Positions 9,641 through 22,402 of a DNA stretch of 64,000 nucleotides are shown here, one piece after another (position 1 is the stretch's first letter; each line of letters opens with the position of its first letter). The DNA comes from Rhabditoides inermis. Lineage: Eukaryota > Nematoda > Chromadorea > Rhabditida > Rhabditidae. Under the pieces are notes generated by a model. It ran no database searches. It was given only the letters and a program-made list of their open reading frames with translations, and had not been told where the DNA came from. A program made the position numbers and the translations under genes. The stretch lies in assembly GCA_963966185.1 (NCBI GenBank), contig CAWZYM010000314.1, forward strand, positions 1 to 64,000. Direction: 5' to 3'.

Positions 9641-9779
9641 TAGAGATATGAACGGCAAAAACAAGATGCTGCGCATTTCGCTCGGTACACTGTATACTGT
9701 ATGTTCAAAATCCACGATAATGTTCTCAACGAAAAATCCTGAGCTAAGTGCGAGCTTATTATATGCTGACTTGTCCCTA

Positions 9780-10025
9780 GCTTTTGGGGGATGATGCAAC
9801 TTGGGGGATGATGCAACTTGTCAGACAAACAAATGAGAGCTGCCCTGAGGGCATAGTGAACGGTGATCCTGCTTCCCTAATCCTCCACTCCTTCACACTC
9901 TCTCGCCTCGTGCTTCTCTGCTCTCCCGATCACACACTCTCTCGCCCCACCTTGATTTCTCCATAACCCGCCCCGGTCTGACATCACTTTCACTTTCGAG
10001 ATTGCTGTCGGACGTTCCTATCCTC
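9780..10025 (+). pseudogene. Broken copy of the gene F promoter and start
   Basis: Matches 23098-23345, including GCCCTGAGGGCATAGTGAACG, the CCGCCCCGGTC segment and the start of the coding exon. The start ATG of gene F is ATT here (about 10012), and similarity stops after TTCCTATCCTC. It directly precedes gene D, as related sequence also surrounds the D-like copy at 22.4 kb. Confidence 0.6.
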
Positions 10026-10197
10026 CCACCGAGCACATTCAGATGTCTGTCGTGATGAAAGACAGACGATTAATCGTCGTCTCCACTTCACCATTCCTTG
10101 ACACTTCCACGATTGTTGAAGCAAATATGTTTTTGTGATGCTCATAGATTGTGTTTCAAGATTGAAATATATAAACTCTCTTCATTGCAGGTGCTCA

Positions 10198-10748
<551 letters not shown>

Positions 10749-11114
10749 GATGACGTCATCAACGGATTCTGGGCTTACGACGTCTGAGACGACGTCGTGA
10801 TACTGTACATAGTGTGAATACTGTACGTTTTCTTATGATCTTGTGGTGTCAACTCTTGAAGAGTGCCTTTTTATCTGATTAGTAGAGTCTGTTGAGCATT
10901 GATTCGTTTTTGACTGTACTTTTTTTGTTGTATAAAGATTCTGCAATATATCTGCAATCAGTATGCATGGTAGAAGAGACAGATAAAAGGGTGATTCATA
11001 GTTAACTTATCGCTTTTTGTATCCAGAAATGGACTAATATGATGCAATCAAAGGATTATTACTACCTAGTCCTCCTTTCTGTTCTCTCAATAAGACACGC
11101 GGTGGGAAGGTCAG

Positions 11115-11117
11115 GGA

Positions 11118-11166
<49 letters not shown>

Positions 11167-11177
11167 AAGATAGTGAA

Positions 11178-11266
<89 letters not shown>

Positions 11267-11267
11267 A

Positions 11268-11338
<71 letters not shown>

Positions 11339-11475
11339 CCTCTTTCATTGGCTTTCTTTCTCTTCTTTTCTCTCTTCCTTTGATCTACCCCAAGTTGTTT
11401 TTAGAGTAGAAAGAAAAAAAGAGAGAAAGAGAGAAAGAGAGCCAAAGAGAGAGAAAAAGAGAAAGAGAGCCAGAC
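11115..11475. repeat. (GA)n / GAAA-rich tracts
   Basis: Two purine tracts (11115-11338 and 11410-11475) separated by 70 bases of pyrimidine-rich sequence. They start in the 3' flank shared with 14335-14435. No coding content. Confidence 0.9.
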
Positions 11476-11857
11476 GGATAGAGCGCGGTATTTCAAGCAG
11501 ATCCTAACACTATGCACTATCACTCTTGCCAAGTTGTTCTTCTTCGTCTCGCTATAAAGAACTTTTAAACAATTGAATGTGTTACAGGAGAATTTCACAA
11601 TCCACAATAGGCACATATTCTCGATTTCGTAGCGGAGCTCTGTCGAGAGAGGAGAGAGAGAGAGAATGTACCTGTCAATAAAACGTGTTGACTCGCGACG
11701 CCCGCTGTTTCATGTGTTTGTTGTGTGATTTGATCAGTCAGTTGTCTTACTCTCACTTTCAGTCGACTGCTGGACTACTCTCTCGCGGTAGCAAACGCTA
11801 TTTCTTCCGCTTTTCTGCAACTTCCCAGTACTATATTATGTATTATAACAGTCTAGA

Positions 11858-12376
11858 ATGCTTCCCGTCAACGAGTGGTCTCCTAGACAGCAGTTTCGAG
11901 TCTTCTTACTTCTGATGGTTTCCGTTGTTCTCACTTTCGTCCTTCTATTCTGTCATCTGCTACACCAAGCAAAGAGAAGACAGCCGGAACGCGAGCGTGA
12001 GTATCAAGTATAACTATTTATTGATTACTGATTATAATCAATTAGCAGAATCTGTCAATCAGGTCGTAGTGATACACAAGTTGTTCAAATGAAACATTAT
12101 GTGTGGTTTTTTGATAATACAATAATATCAATACGTTTTTTAAAGATCGCGCTCCTCTTTTGAATGATCCACCACCGGCGTACGAAAGCGAGTGAGTGGC
12201 GAAAGAACACTGTAAATGAAGAGGTTTAGTGAAATACAACGGTTCAAATCATCGAACGTTCACCATCTGCGCTACACTCAACCCCATAAGATACCGTACT
12301 CTCTGTTTTGTGTTTCAGAGAAGCCCCGTCGTCTTACAGCGCCGTTTGTGTGGACGAATTGCGTCGGGAACTGTAA
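11858..12376 (+). CDS. Small single-pass membrane protein with PPxY tail, gene A
   Basis: Exons 11858-11996, 12146-12191 and 12319-12376, in phases 1 and 2, encode 80 residues. The start MLPVNEWSPRQQ is followed by a transmembrane segment (about residues 14-35) and a basic HQAKRRQPER. Exon 2 supplies DPPPAYESE, a PPxY motif. Exon 3 supplies EAPSSYSAVCVDELRREL. Gene B has the same exon layout and phases with about half its residues identical, which supports the model. The type is N-out, C-in if the positive-inside rule holds. It may be an adaptor for a WW-domain protein at a membrane; this is inference. Confidence 0.7.
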
Positions 12377-13232
12377 AAGCGGCTTCGATAGGACATTTAC
12401 AGGTTTGTTGTTATTGATGTCTTGTCGACTATCAACTATGCCAATCTCCCAAAATATTTTTCCATTCCGCTTGCACTCTCAACTCTCACAATTGTCAATT
12501 GTCAATCAAAAAGGTGTCCTGTCTCCACCGGTTTCGCACAATAAATGGAGTGATGGATCTCGGAGATCACTATTATCTGTGATTCGTATCAAAAAGCAAG
12601 TTTGTGCAACCGTCTGCTGATCACAATACACTCATCTTTCCCCTTTGCAGCGCCTTCAATGTTGCTGTGGTGGACGCTTCGAGCTCCGATCAACTTCGAG
12701 GTAGCAACGTTACCAATTGTTTACAAATAGATGCGCTCATCTCGTAGTACAAACTTGCTTCAGCCAGCGGTTTGATAAGAGTCTCGCACCCGCTGCTCGC
12801 ACCCGAGTCCTCGCTGAAAGTGCGCGTAGTATGCACTTGGTTTTTGCGAGCACTCCGCACTCTCACGAAAACAGCGCGTGTAGTATGAACATCAGATATT
12901 CATTCGCATTTTGCCGATCACAATATCGCTCATCTACTTACATTCACATTTCGAAATAATTCTATCGCTACTATATTGTCTCTTTTTTTTGCTGGCGTAA
13001 ACAGCTGTTCTCACGCTTTGGCAGCATGTCACCAAATGTACCGTAGCATGATGAAACTGCATCATCCTCAATCCGATTATCAAAGATCGTGTGTAGTGTG
13101 ACCGCGTGATTGTCTTTTGTCAGGAGAGCACCGCCCCTCCCAGACAGCATAGGGTAGAGGTGTAGTCACTGATTTTCTTCTCGAGAAAGAGAGCTGCGAA
13201 CGTTAACGACTTCGTGGTTTAGTTGCAATCAT
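12342..13232 (+). repeat. Segmental duplication, copy 2
   Basis: Nearly identical to 2237-3135. It starts inside the last exon of gene A and covers its 3' UTR and flank. After 13232 the copies part: copy 1 continues into the gene G promoter, while this one runs into CT repeats. Confidence 0.85.
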
Positions 13233-13258
13233 CTTGGTTTTTCGCCTCTCTCTCCATC

Positions 13259-13296
<38 letters not shown>

Positions 13297-13850
13297 ACCG
13301 CGACCTTTCCTCGCACATGTCTTTTTAGCACGAGTGAGAGGGTGGTCATTCACAGATCCCCGCTACATAAGCCCGTATCTCTAGATCGCTTCCCCACTCT
13401 CCCCATGCCTTCCTCTCCTTCTCTGCCCATCGTTGTCAATGTGCGTCTATTCCCTCTCCTCTCCCCAACCCTCGACTCCCCTACTCCAACCGAGCCGGCC
13501 ACAGGGTTCGTTGCAAGTTTCTTATCATTTTGTCACTTCCATGCCTAAGTCAGTTTTCCAATTCCTTATCACTCTTGAATCATTCTGATAGGCCGAACAT
13601 ATGTTTGTGTTTGGAATTAGATGTACTGTTTCCGGTGGTGTGACTGCGATGTGACGAATAGAAATCGAGAATGTAAAGAATAAAAGGGCAAGAGGTTTCG
13701 AAACTTCCTTATTATGAATAACACTCATCTCGTGGTATCTGCTCAGACATATGTGACTTTTGGCATTCAAGTACAAAGTGCCTGGATCTGATTACAGTAT
13801 CCCAGTGTTACAGATACTATCATACCCCTCTTTATCATCGTTCGGTGGGA
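13233..13850. other. No gene supported
   Basis: A CT tract (13250-13298) is followed by pyrimidine-rich sequence. It has a 48-codon frame from an ATG at 13405 that is low in complexity and has no counterpart in the other copies. Nothing else is seen. Confidence 0.5.
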
Positions 13851-14335
13851 ACGGTGGAACGGTGGGTACAATTTGCATATTCATAAATCAATTTGCATAG
13901 TCATCAATCACATCAAAAAATAAATTAGAATGTTTGCAGGCCGCCGCCGCCTTCATACAGCTCTCTCTCGCTGCACGTTGTTTGAGATGACGTCATCAAC
14001 GGATTCTGGGCTTACGACGTCTGAGACGACGTTGTGATACTGTACATAGTGTGAATACTGTACGTTTTCTTATGATCTTGTGGTGTCAACTCTTGAAGAG
14101 TGCCTTTTTTATCTGATTAGTAGAGTCTGTTGAGCATTGATTCGTTGTTGACTGTACATAAAGATTTTGCAATACATCTGCAATCAGTATGCATGGTAGA
14201 GGAGACAGATAAAAGGGTGATTCATAGTTAACTTATCGCTTTTATATCCAGAAATGGACTAGTAGGAGGCAATCAAAGGATTATTACTACCTAGTCCTCC
14301 TTTCTGTTCTCTCAATAAGACACGCGGTGGGTAGG
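13850..14335 (+). pseudogene. 3' remnant of a gene D copy
   Basis: 13940-13985 duplicates the last exon of gene D (encoding PPPPSYSSLSLHVV and stop, with one synonymous change), after its own TTTGCAG acceptor. The downstream 350 bp matches 10749-11105. The exon with the first PPxY and the membrane exon are missing. Confidence 0.75.
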
Positions 14336-14343
14336 TCAGAGGA

Positions 14344-14394
14344 AAGAGAGAGATAGAGATAGAGAGAGAGAGAGAGAGCGAGAGAGAGGGAGAG

Positions 14395-14434
<40 letters not shown>
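14344..14434. repeat. (GA)n microsatellite
   Basis: Purine tract at the same place after the D-type 3' flank as the tract at 11115. A short (CT)n run also occurs at 14606-14634. Confidence 0.9.
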
Positions 14435-14436
<2 letters not shown>

Positions 14437-14602
14437 TTCGCAGCGCAGCGCGACATAAGAGAGCCAGCGAGTCGCGCTCGAAACTTCCAAATTTTCTAAG
14501 AATGTGCCATGGGCGAATTTCGCCATCATTTCACAACTCACAATCTGACCGCCTCTCAAAAGACGTTCTTTTGTCCCTCAGACAGTCGTCGCACTTTCAG
14601 TC

Positions 14603-14637
<35 letters not shown>

Positions 14638-14799
14638 GTTACGGTCGTTATTTTTCCAGCTTTTCTGAAACTTCATGATTGAATTTTGTTTGTCCGGGCT
14701 GGAAGTCAGTGTAATTGTTCGCCTTGAACAGTTTTTTTTAACCGATTTTGATTGTGTGACGCAGGTTTTTTCGTCCTGTACTATAACATATTGTTTAGA

Positions 14800-15298
14800 A
14801 TGCATCCCGAGTGGTCATCTCGGCAGCAACTTGTCTTCTTGCTTATAATGGCATCTGTCATTCTCACCTTTGTCCTTCTCATCTGTCAGCTACTACACCA
14901 AGTTAAGAGGAGGCTGGCGGAGCGTGAGTATTATTGATTGATTATCGATTATTGATTATATTCACTATTGAGTGACTAACCTAATAAGGTATCAACTCAT
15001 TTTATAATAATACAATTACAATGTAATGAAAATAGTTTCTTTCAGATCGCGCCCCTACTTTGGATGATGATCCACCACCGCCGTATGCCGAGAGAGAGTG
15101 AGTGGCGAAAGAATTCTCTTTTTTTACAACACAAAGAATTCGATAATGTTAATTCTTATGGTAAACACTTACACTCACCTAGGCGTGGCAAGACTAAACT
15201 GTTCATTTTATTTCAGGAAACCCCCGCCGTCATACCACGCTATTGGATGTGAGATGAGAACTAAGGCGACCCATCAACTCGAAGTGTCATCGGTGTGA
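14800..15298 (+). CDS. Small single-pass membrane protein with two PPxY motifs, gene B
   Basis: Exons 14800-14923, 15046-15097 and 15217-15298 give 85 residues in phases 1 and 2, as in gene A. The protein opens MHPEWSSRQQ, then a transmembrane segment (about residues 10-32), then HQVKRRLAERE. Exon 2 encodes DDDPPPPYAER and exon 3 KPPPSYHAIG, so both motifs fit PPxY. The C-terminus LEVSSV fits a class I PDZ ligand (S/T-x-V). Introns are 122 and 119 bp with GTGAGT donors and TTTCAG acceptors. It is the best preserved member of this type, intact in all three exons. Function is not known. Confidence 0.75.
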
Positions 15299-15779
15299 GC
15301 GGCTTCAAAAGCCCGCAGGTTTGTTGTTATTGCTTTTTCGTCCACTATCGCTGTGACAATTTCCAGTTCCAGTTGTCTTAAGCTAGGCGCATTATCCTGA
15401 CAATAGTGCTCGATCATACAGTTTTTGCAGTATGCAGTAGTAAAGGAATCATATCATATTTCGAAATGATCTCCAGATTCTTTTCATTCTGCTTTGTCGT
15501 TTTTTGACAAGAGTAAACAACTTTTTCGTGCGTCCGTTCGGAAATGAGATAAAACGCGTTTTTTTTTTGTTATGGACACGGCCCGGATAGTTGCACAGTC
15601 GAGAGCGGTCAGGCCCACGACCGCGCCGCATACACGCGACGCTCTGCTCTTTTGCGAATTTGCCAGCAAGCGGTTGAGCGCGATAATTTCTTGCATGAAA
15701 TCGCTACGAGCTCATTCACTCGCGGGGCAGCCTGCGCGCCAGCCGCTCTCTCTGTGAGGCGCGCTGTGCAACTATCCGG

Positions 15780-15811
15780 GCCGTGTATGGAGTGCAGTGT
15801 GAACCCCTGTC

Positions 15812-15846
<35 letters not shown>

Positions 15847-16055
15847 TTTCTCTCTCCTCTGACTCACGATCAGCTGATATTGGATCAGTGCTGATCTTTA
15901 ATTTTTAAAGATAAGAACTTATCGTTGTCGATGCGCCCAGCATAAGAGAGAGAGAGGGGGGGGGGGGAAGAGAGAGAAAGATCAAAATCAATTACTTTCA
16001 GCAGACTCGCCCGTGTGTTTCGTTTGATCGCTCTCTGCTCCGATGATGTGCCAAT
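15780..16055 (+). pseudogene. Remnant of a type-G gene (last exon and flank)
   Basis: GAGTGCAGTGTGAACCCC, a CT tract, a degenerate GATCAGCTGATATTGG (exon 2 acceptor zone without the exon) and CAGACTCGCCCGTGTG after TTTCAG match the G and G' 3' halves. The last exon would encode ADSPVCFV and stop. Exons 1 and 2 are absent. Confidence 0.55.
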
Positions 16056-16772
16056 CTCCTCCCACCAACGCCTTCCAATCTCCAATCTCCAATCTCACAA
16101 ATGCCCTCACCTGTATTGGAATCTCTTGTTTTTGTATCCCTATACAAAATAAGTACCCTCACTTTGTTTCTTTCGGATACTGTACATACAAACTGTGCAT
16201 ACTGTAGCTGTACGTTTTCCTATGAATTTGTGGTGATTACTCTTGAAGAATGCCTTTTTGTTGTTGTTTGTTTTGTTTTGTTTTTCAATTGTACATTCAT
16301 TTGTACATTTTGCAATGTATCGATTCTCAATGCGCATGAATGGAAGAAAGGGCAAATAGGAGTGATTCATTATTCACTCATCGTTCCAAATTGACAAATA
16401 GTGCATCCGATTAGTTCTTGTCTACCTTTCTGCTCTCGTGAGGTGAATCCGAGGAAAATTGAGAATCAACAGAAAAAGTGCGCAAAATGACCCGGATAGA
16501 TAGAGCATAATTCCGAGCTAAAAGTTGAAAGCAACGCTGATCGAAACACAGAAATTCAAAATCATGTCAACACTCACATGAATCACAATATCGGCTCCGT
16601 TTTGGGAGAATGAAAGCGTCCTGGTTTTGCAATAGACACTATGTCTCTTGATCGCGTCTTGTGCATCGGAAGAGCACTCTTTGACTTCACTATGTTCTTC
16701 CAGAACCATATTATTATGTCATTATAATTCTAACAGATTGTCTAGAATGTGTCCAGTCCACTTGTCTCACGA

Positions 16773-18209
16773 ATGCCTACCCTTCTCTTGCTTCTAATGG
16801 CATCACTCGTTCTCATCTTTGTTCTCCTAGTCTATCATCGTCTACACCAAACAAAGAGGAGGCAGCCGAATCGTGAGTATTATTGGTCGATTAAAGTCAA
16901 TTCAATTTCTTCTTTTTTCAATTTATGCGCGTTACATACATACATACATAGGCATCCATGGCGCGCGAATAACGGGAGATAACTAGAAATAACGGGAGCT
17001 TTATTCTTTATTGACACTTATAGTAGTAATGTATAGCGTCGGCAAATGAATATGCAAGCATCTTCGTATAATTTTTTTACAATAAAAACGGTTTCTTTCA
17101 GAGCGCGCTCAACTATTAGATGATTCACCACCGGCGTATGAGAGGTGAGTGGCGAAAATCGAAGGATGTCGTATTTGTTCGTTTTACAAAATCAGCATAT
17201 CTTCGTTACACTTAACTGATTCAACCCATAAGTGGGAAGATACTGTATATAATTTTATGCTGTATTTCAGTGCTGTATTTCAGTAGTCACTCTGCTGACC
17301 GCGCGGAGCAGAAAGTACAGTAAAGGGCCTTCTTAGATGCACTTTTACCCTGAACTATCGTTCGGGTTGGTCCAAAGAAGGTCCAAACAAGCCCCGAACA
17401 GCCTCGTTTTCAATGGGAAATCGTTTGGCCCAAACACCTCTTATTGAGGGCAAACTTTGCCCGAACACGTCCGAACATCGCTCGGCAGCCCCAAACAACC
17501 CCGAAAGATCAGCCCAAAACAATAAAATGAGGGAGAATCGCTTGGAGCTCGCTGGGTCCCGAAACGAGTGACCTTTCATGTGATGATAGAGTATGATAGC
17601 ATGACATCATGCCAGCCTGCGCGACCGCTCGGTCGAAACAGCTGATCGACTGCGATGAGAAAACGGATGTTTGTGAAGTTCTTGTTGATAATATCACTGT
17701 GTTTGGAGATTTGTCATTGACTTTTTTTGCGAATTGTACTCCCTATATTTGCCTTTTCTTTGTGCGATTCGTGTGATATGCCTTGAGGCTCCAGTTTCCT
17801 CCATTTCGAAAGTGATTTTCGAATTCAATCACTTGATTGTGTGTTTAAGGGGCTGATGATTACATATCAGAAAAAGAAACACTATCAGAGCACATTTAAC
17901 TCGAAACACGGTCACAAGTTAATGAAGTAATGACGAAACAATCAAAACCAGATACCACTTTCTACACGTTTTCTCATCGCAGTCGATCAGCTGTTTCGAC
18001 CGAGCGGTCGCGCAGGCTGGCATGATGTCATGCTATCATAATCTATCATCACATGAAAGGTCACTCGTTTCGGGACCCAGCGAGCTCCAAGTGATTCTCT
18101 CTCATTTCATTGTTTTGGGCTGATCTTTCGGGGTTGTTTCTTTCGGGGGATCCTTAAGAGCACTATTTGTGTAGACGAAAAGTGCGTAGAGAGTTGTGAA
18201 ATCAGCCCC
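16773..18209 (+). pseudogene. Type-A membrane-protein gene C, damaged at both ends
   Basis: Exons 16773-16872 and 17102-17144 match genes A and B. They encode a transmembrane segment, HQTKRRQPN and SPPAYER, with the phase 1 intron kept. The ATG aligned with the A/B start (16747) is out of frame, so only the inner ATG at 16773 could serve. A third exon after TTTCAG (17271 or 17284) soon stops. The expected C-terminal exon, resembling CVDELRREL (here ICVDEKCVESCE), lies at 18158-18209, beyond a foldback element at 17491-18140. The element seems to have split the last exon. A truncated protein keeping the PPAY motif remains possible. Confidence 0.55.
17491..18140. mobile_element. Foldback (long inverted repeat) element
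   Basis: Arms 17491-17665 and 17967-18140 are near-perfect reverse complements (for example GCCTGCGCGACCGCTCGGTC against GACCGAGCGGTCGCGCAGGC) around a 300-bp centre. No transposase is encoded. It is a MITE or foldback type of unknown superfamily, and it interrupts the last exon of gene C. Confidence 0.8.
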
Positions 18210-18880
18210 GTGTCGTTGGTCTGAGCAGATTCGCAAATCAGCAGGTATGTTGTTATTGATTTCTAGTTGACTACGACTATCATTGTTGTTGTGGTTCTAA
18301 TTGGAACGATTCTTCCGCTTGCACTTCTCACTCACGATCAGTGAGCAAACGGCAAACGCATGTCTCCACCCGTATCGCTCAATTTGAATTCGTGACTCGT
18401 ATCAAAAAAAGTTAGATGGAAAAACCGTCTTCTTCTATAATCACTTATCACACTCCTGATCAGTCCCACTTGCATCGCTAATGTATGACGTTGCGTGTTA
18501 TGGACGCTGCGATCCCCTATCGACTCGTACTTGCGACCGAGGTAGCAAAGTGATCTTCAACACAGACGCTTTGCATTTAAGTCATTTTTTAATACCTGAA
18601 GCAGGCGATCGCACCTTGTTTACAACGAACAACGTCCCTCTTATCACATTTCGAAATGACAGTCGGTCACCTCATGTACCGTATCAGGGGTATGAAGAAA
18701 TAGCCCCCCCCCCCCGATCCGCTTATTTTTTAATGATCGGTACAGCAACCGCTTGATTTTTTGACGGAAATGATCCGCTTTTTTTCTGCATACTACATAG
18801 GGCTTTTTCTATCCCAAAAAGAGAGCCGCCAATGATACTTTCTTGTCTCGTGGTTTAGTTGCAATCGTCTAGGGTCTAGG
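18158..18880 (+). repeat. Diverged third copy of the gene A 3' flank
   Basis: Resembles 2240-3135 and 12345-13232 in order (CAGGTATGTTGTTATTG, a GTATCAAAAA-GTTA block, GGTTTAGTTGCAATCGTCTA) with many substitutions. It links the end of gene C to the promoter of G'. Confidence 0.6.
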
Positions 18881-18899
18881 TTTTGAATTCTGTACTGTC

Positions 18900-19020
18900 T
18901 CGTCCCGCCCACTCTCACCCCATTCGCTGATTGGCTGAGCTAAAAGTGCGCGTGATTTCCGACTGAGTATCACCTCTCCCCCCACGTACCATTGCTTTTT
19001 CGCCACAACAGTCACTCGCG
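18900..19020 (+). promoter_or_regulatory. Conserved upstream region of gene G'
   Basis: Counterpart of 3150-3260, with the same inverted CCAAT core (GCTGATTGGCTGAG) and GACTGAGTATCACCTCTCC, 80-190 bp before the ATG at 19097. Confidence 0.4.
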
Positions 19021-19096
19021 TTTTTTGTCTGCTCATAAATAGTCCTCTCCAGAATTTGTACTCATAACTACTCACACTGCTTCTTTCACAGTGTCC

Positions 19097-20398
19097 ATGT
19101 TCGTATCGGCGCCTGTGCCGTCTCTCCCCTACTTCCTTCTATTCTTCGTCACTTTCTTCCTTCTCGCAGTTGTGGTCCTGATCAACCAGTACTGCTCCGG
19201 TAGGCACAAGCAGCGGCACGGTTCGTTTTTTTTATTCAAAACCAAATCGAAAAAAATCAAAATGGACAGCCATGTAAAAGAAATCATTTCTGCCGGGATC
19301 AACAACGCCCTTTCCACAATGTGACAGACGTGAAGGGTTCTTTGATTTCACAGTCACAAAACAAATTGAGGGTTCCGTTTCCGTGCGTTCATTGTGAAAT
19401 GAGATGAAACGCGTTGTTAGAGAGTGCAGTGTGAACCCCTGTCGTCTCTCCTTTTCTCTCTCCTCTCACTCACGAGCTGATATTGCAGAGACCACTGTTG
19501 TCGGACACCGTCGGTGTTATCCTTGGAGACCCGTCCAGGGTAAGAGAGAGAGATGGGGGGGGGGGGGAAAGAGAGAAAGTGAGAGAAAAGGAAGACAAGG
19601 AGAGGAGAGAGAAAGGGATTGAAAAATCATTAGAGAGGGCGCGCCAGCGCCCTCTCGTTTGTACTGGATGTCCCCGCGCGCTAGAATGCTCAAAAACGAC
19701 TTTTCCCGGATGAAGCACTTTTCCTCATTTTGAAGTGATTTCCACTGTTACATTGCATTCACATCTCTATTCGATAGAGTTATAGAAAGTTGTATTGAGT
19801 TTGATTGAATTTGAAGCGAGATACGGAGAGTCCGCATTCGAGTGCGGATTGAGATTGGTGTCGGGCGGGCGGGCGGGCGGGCGTCGGACAATCGCTTTCG
19901 CCCCGCCCCCTCTGTGTGTGAGTGAGAGAGAGAGGCGAATAGCGGGTGCGCGTCGGTATCCTCGCAGCGAATCGCGAACGTGTATGAAAATATAATTTTG
20001 TGAAACAAAACTTAAGAAAAGGACAGATATTATCTTTCAAAAGTACTTCCAAGTAAAAGTAGTTGGTTTGTACTGTTGTCTCAGTTGAGCAAAAGGACTG
20101 ACATGTTTTCAATGGAGACATGTGCAAACAGGCTCTCAGCATTATTCGACGTGTTATGTTACAACAGAAGTTGTGTTTTTAGATAATAACTGCATAACTT
20201 TGTAAACGCGTTCATTATAATATGGCCGCTTTGCACTGGTATGAGAGAGAGAGAGAGCCTGTTGGCACATGTCTCCATTGAAAACATGTCAGTCCTTTTG
20301 CTCAACTGAGACAACAGTACAAACCAACTACTTTTACTTGGAAGTACTTTTGAAAGATAATTTATCTTTCAGCCAACTCACCCGTGTGTCTCGTTTGA
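19097..20398 (+). CDS. Small single-pass membrane protein, gene G'
   Basis: Paralogue of gene G. Exons 19097-19220, 19489-19539 and 20373-20398 give 66 residues in phase 1 throughout. Exon 1 has MFVSAPVPSLPY, a transmembrane segment (about residues 11-33) and QYCSGRHKQRH. Exon 2 encodes ETTVVGHRRCYPWRPVQ and exon 3 ANSPVCLV plus stop. The donor at 19221 is GTTCGT, weaker than in G. If unspliced, the frame would read on to a stop at 19324, giving a 76-residue alternative. A foldback element occupies most of intron 2 and ends 12 bp before the last acceptor. The tail motif V-[IV]-G-H-R-x-C-[FY]-P-W-R is shared only with G. Confidence 0.6.
19540..19620. repeat. GA/G-rich tract in intron 2 of G'
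   Basis: Purine run with 13 consecutive G, at the position of the GA tract in gene G. Confidence 0.8.
20030..20360. mobile_element. Foldback/MITE element in intron 2 of G'
   Basis: Arms 20030-20137 and 20255-20360 are almost exact reverse complements, ending TTATCTTTCAAAAGTACTTCC and its complement. The tips resemble those of the element at 44150-44621 (TTTAAAAGTACTTCC). No ORF. Confidence 0.8.
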
Positions 20399-20399
20399 T

Positions 20400-21500
20400 C
20401 GCTCTCTGCTCCGATGATCTGCCAATCTCCTCGCACCAACGCCTTCCAATCTTCAGTCTCACAAATGTCCTCACATGCATTCGAATCTCTCTGAAAATAA
20501 TAATAATTTTATTCATATGCATTTGTGGTGAAAACACGGGATAAAGTAAGGAAATACAATATGATGATCGGGTGGCACAACAGCCCCGTCGTCGGTCCGT
20601 ATACCTGCAACCCGGTACAACCTCTGTTTCTTGTCTCGATAAAGTCTTCCTACAATCCTCTGCCTATCGAAAAATGTATACAATATTTTGTGCGGGGTGT
20701 TTTATCAGTGATAAATCGATGTGACTCGTTTAAGCAATCAGGAAAGCTAACAGAAAAGTCAAGTAGAAGGAAGGATAATACTGACTGAATACGCTGATGA
20801 CAAATCGGAAACGCATAGCGGGGGGGGGGGGTGTTTGTATCAATTCACAGTGGGAGAGTGAGAAAGAGAGAGAGTGAGAGGAGGGGGGGATGATAGAGTG
20901 AAAAGAACGAGTCGAGATAAGCGGTGGTCAATTACACACCCCCACATGTCTTTTGTTTGTCATTCATTTATCATTTATTCAGTTCTCGCATTTCTCTCCT
21001 CGCAGTAGTGCCGCCAACTTTGACTCACTTTCCTACTCAGGGACCGACCGCGGCAGCAGCGGCGGATGTTCAGACTTTGACAGTTCCGCGCCAAGTTCCG
21101 TAGTGAGTAAGGTCGCGGAGGTTGTGTTGCACCCCCCTTACCATATCGCTCATATCATTTCCAACAGTTTTTATCACTTGCACTTGACCACATACATCAG
21201 GCGTAATGTTATCAGCATGTTAACATCATTTTCGACAATGCATCTTAATTTTATCTTATCACCACAGATCCGTACACTTCCTTTCAACTTTCAAGATAGT
21301 ACGAGTTGTGCGAGTTAATTCATACTGATCAGCCCATCGCGGTGTCAACACCCGCTTATTCTTCAAACTTGGCGCAGTCTTCACGTGTCATTACGCTAAG
21401 TTGAAAGAAAGTTGAAAGGAAGTGTACGGATCATTACGCTATAAAATAGTTCGATTTGGTGATAATGCATCTTTTTTGTTACAAACGTTTTCTACGTGAT
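20400..21500. other. Intergenic; possible orphan exon at 21008-21104
   Basis: Mostly non-coding, with a G10 run at 20820 and GA-rich sequence. After TCTCCTCGCAG, a frame in phase 1 (21008-21104) reads VPPTLTHFPTQ to a TAG, ending TVPRQVP. Phase 1 is that of the small membrane-protein family, but no first exon is seen upstream. A 29-bp inverted pair (CCGTACACTTCCTTTCAACT at 21270 and its complement at 21405) lies downstream. Confidence 0.3.
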
Positions 21501-21618
21501 GTTGATGCGTGAAGCTGCGCGATGTTCGAAGTGAGTCGGGTGTTCATTTATGTCGTTGCCTTTCGTCAAACATTTGATTTTGTATTGTTGTTTGTGTTTA
21601 TCCCACTTCGATTCCAGG

Positions 21619-21931
21619 ATGAATCCAGACGCCAGCATCTTCCCTTATATCGTATTCCTCGCAGCAGTCTCTGCTCTCTTCGGTATCTTTCTATTCATTG
21701 GACACTTCATTTGCCGGAAGTTGCAGCACAGAACAAGTTAGTGACGTCACGTGTTCGGTGCGTCATGTTAATAGCGGTTTAGTCGTTCGTCCGTGCGATC
21801 AAACTACACTTATCAGTCGACAAGTATATCACCCGTGGAGAGGTCAGTGGAAGAGTGATGGAGGAAAAGATAGGGAAAAGTTTTTTTTAGCGACCGAGCC
21901 TCGAGAACATGGTCAAATCCATCATGTATAG
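21619..21931 (+). CDS. Small single-pass membrane protein, gene H
   Basis: Exons 21619-21736 and 21891-21931 would encode 52 residues. Exon 1 starts MNPDASIFPYIV just after a TTCCAG, has a transmembrane segment (about residues 8-31) and a basic CRKLQHRT, and ends in phase 1 at GTTAGT. Exon 2 after TTTTTTTTAG reads TEPREHGQIHHV to a TAG. The two-exon layout, sizes and phase copy gene F, but the tail is short and has no known motif. If the intron is retained, the protein would end two codons later at 21742. Confidence 0.5.
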
Positions 21932-22402
21932 TTGTATCTTTTCAAAACGGGTGCAAAAAGTTTGTTTACGTTTCGTTCTTCATTTTTCTACGTTTTTCTG
22001 ATCCCTACCCTCACTCGCGATGTCGTCTATCAGAACAACAACTCCCCCCTCTCTCTCCTCTCTCTCTCCCTCTCTCCCTTTCTCTCTTTCTCTTCTCTCT
22101 CTCTCCCTCTCTCCCCTTCTCTCTTTCTCTTTCTCTCTCTCTCGCTTCTCACGTGCAGTGGGTACGCGGGCGCTCTTTCGTAACACCCCAAGGTGGGAGG
22201 AGACAGTGATGCTATTGAAAAAATACATCACCAAACACAAATACACCGCAAAATGTCAGCCGTTGATAACATCGTTATCTTTGAAGAGAGACGATGAGTC
22301 GTCACCTCCACTACATCATTTGACAACTTTGTTTGTTTTCATGCGCGTGGATTGTTTCTCGAGACTACTCCTTCAATTATTATTATTATACACTATTGCA
22401 GG

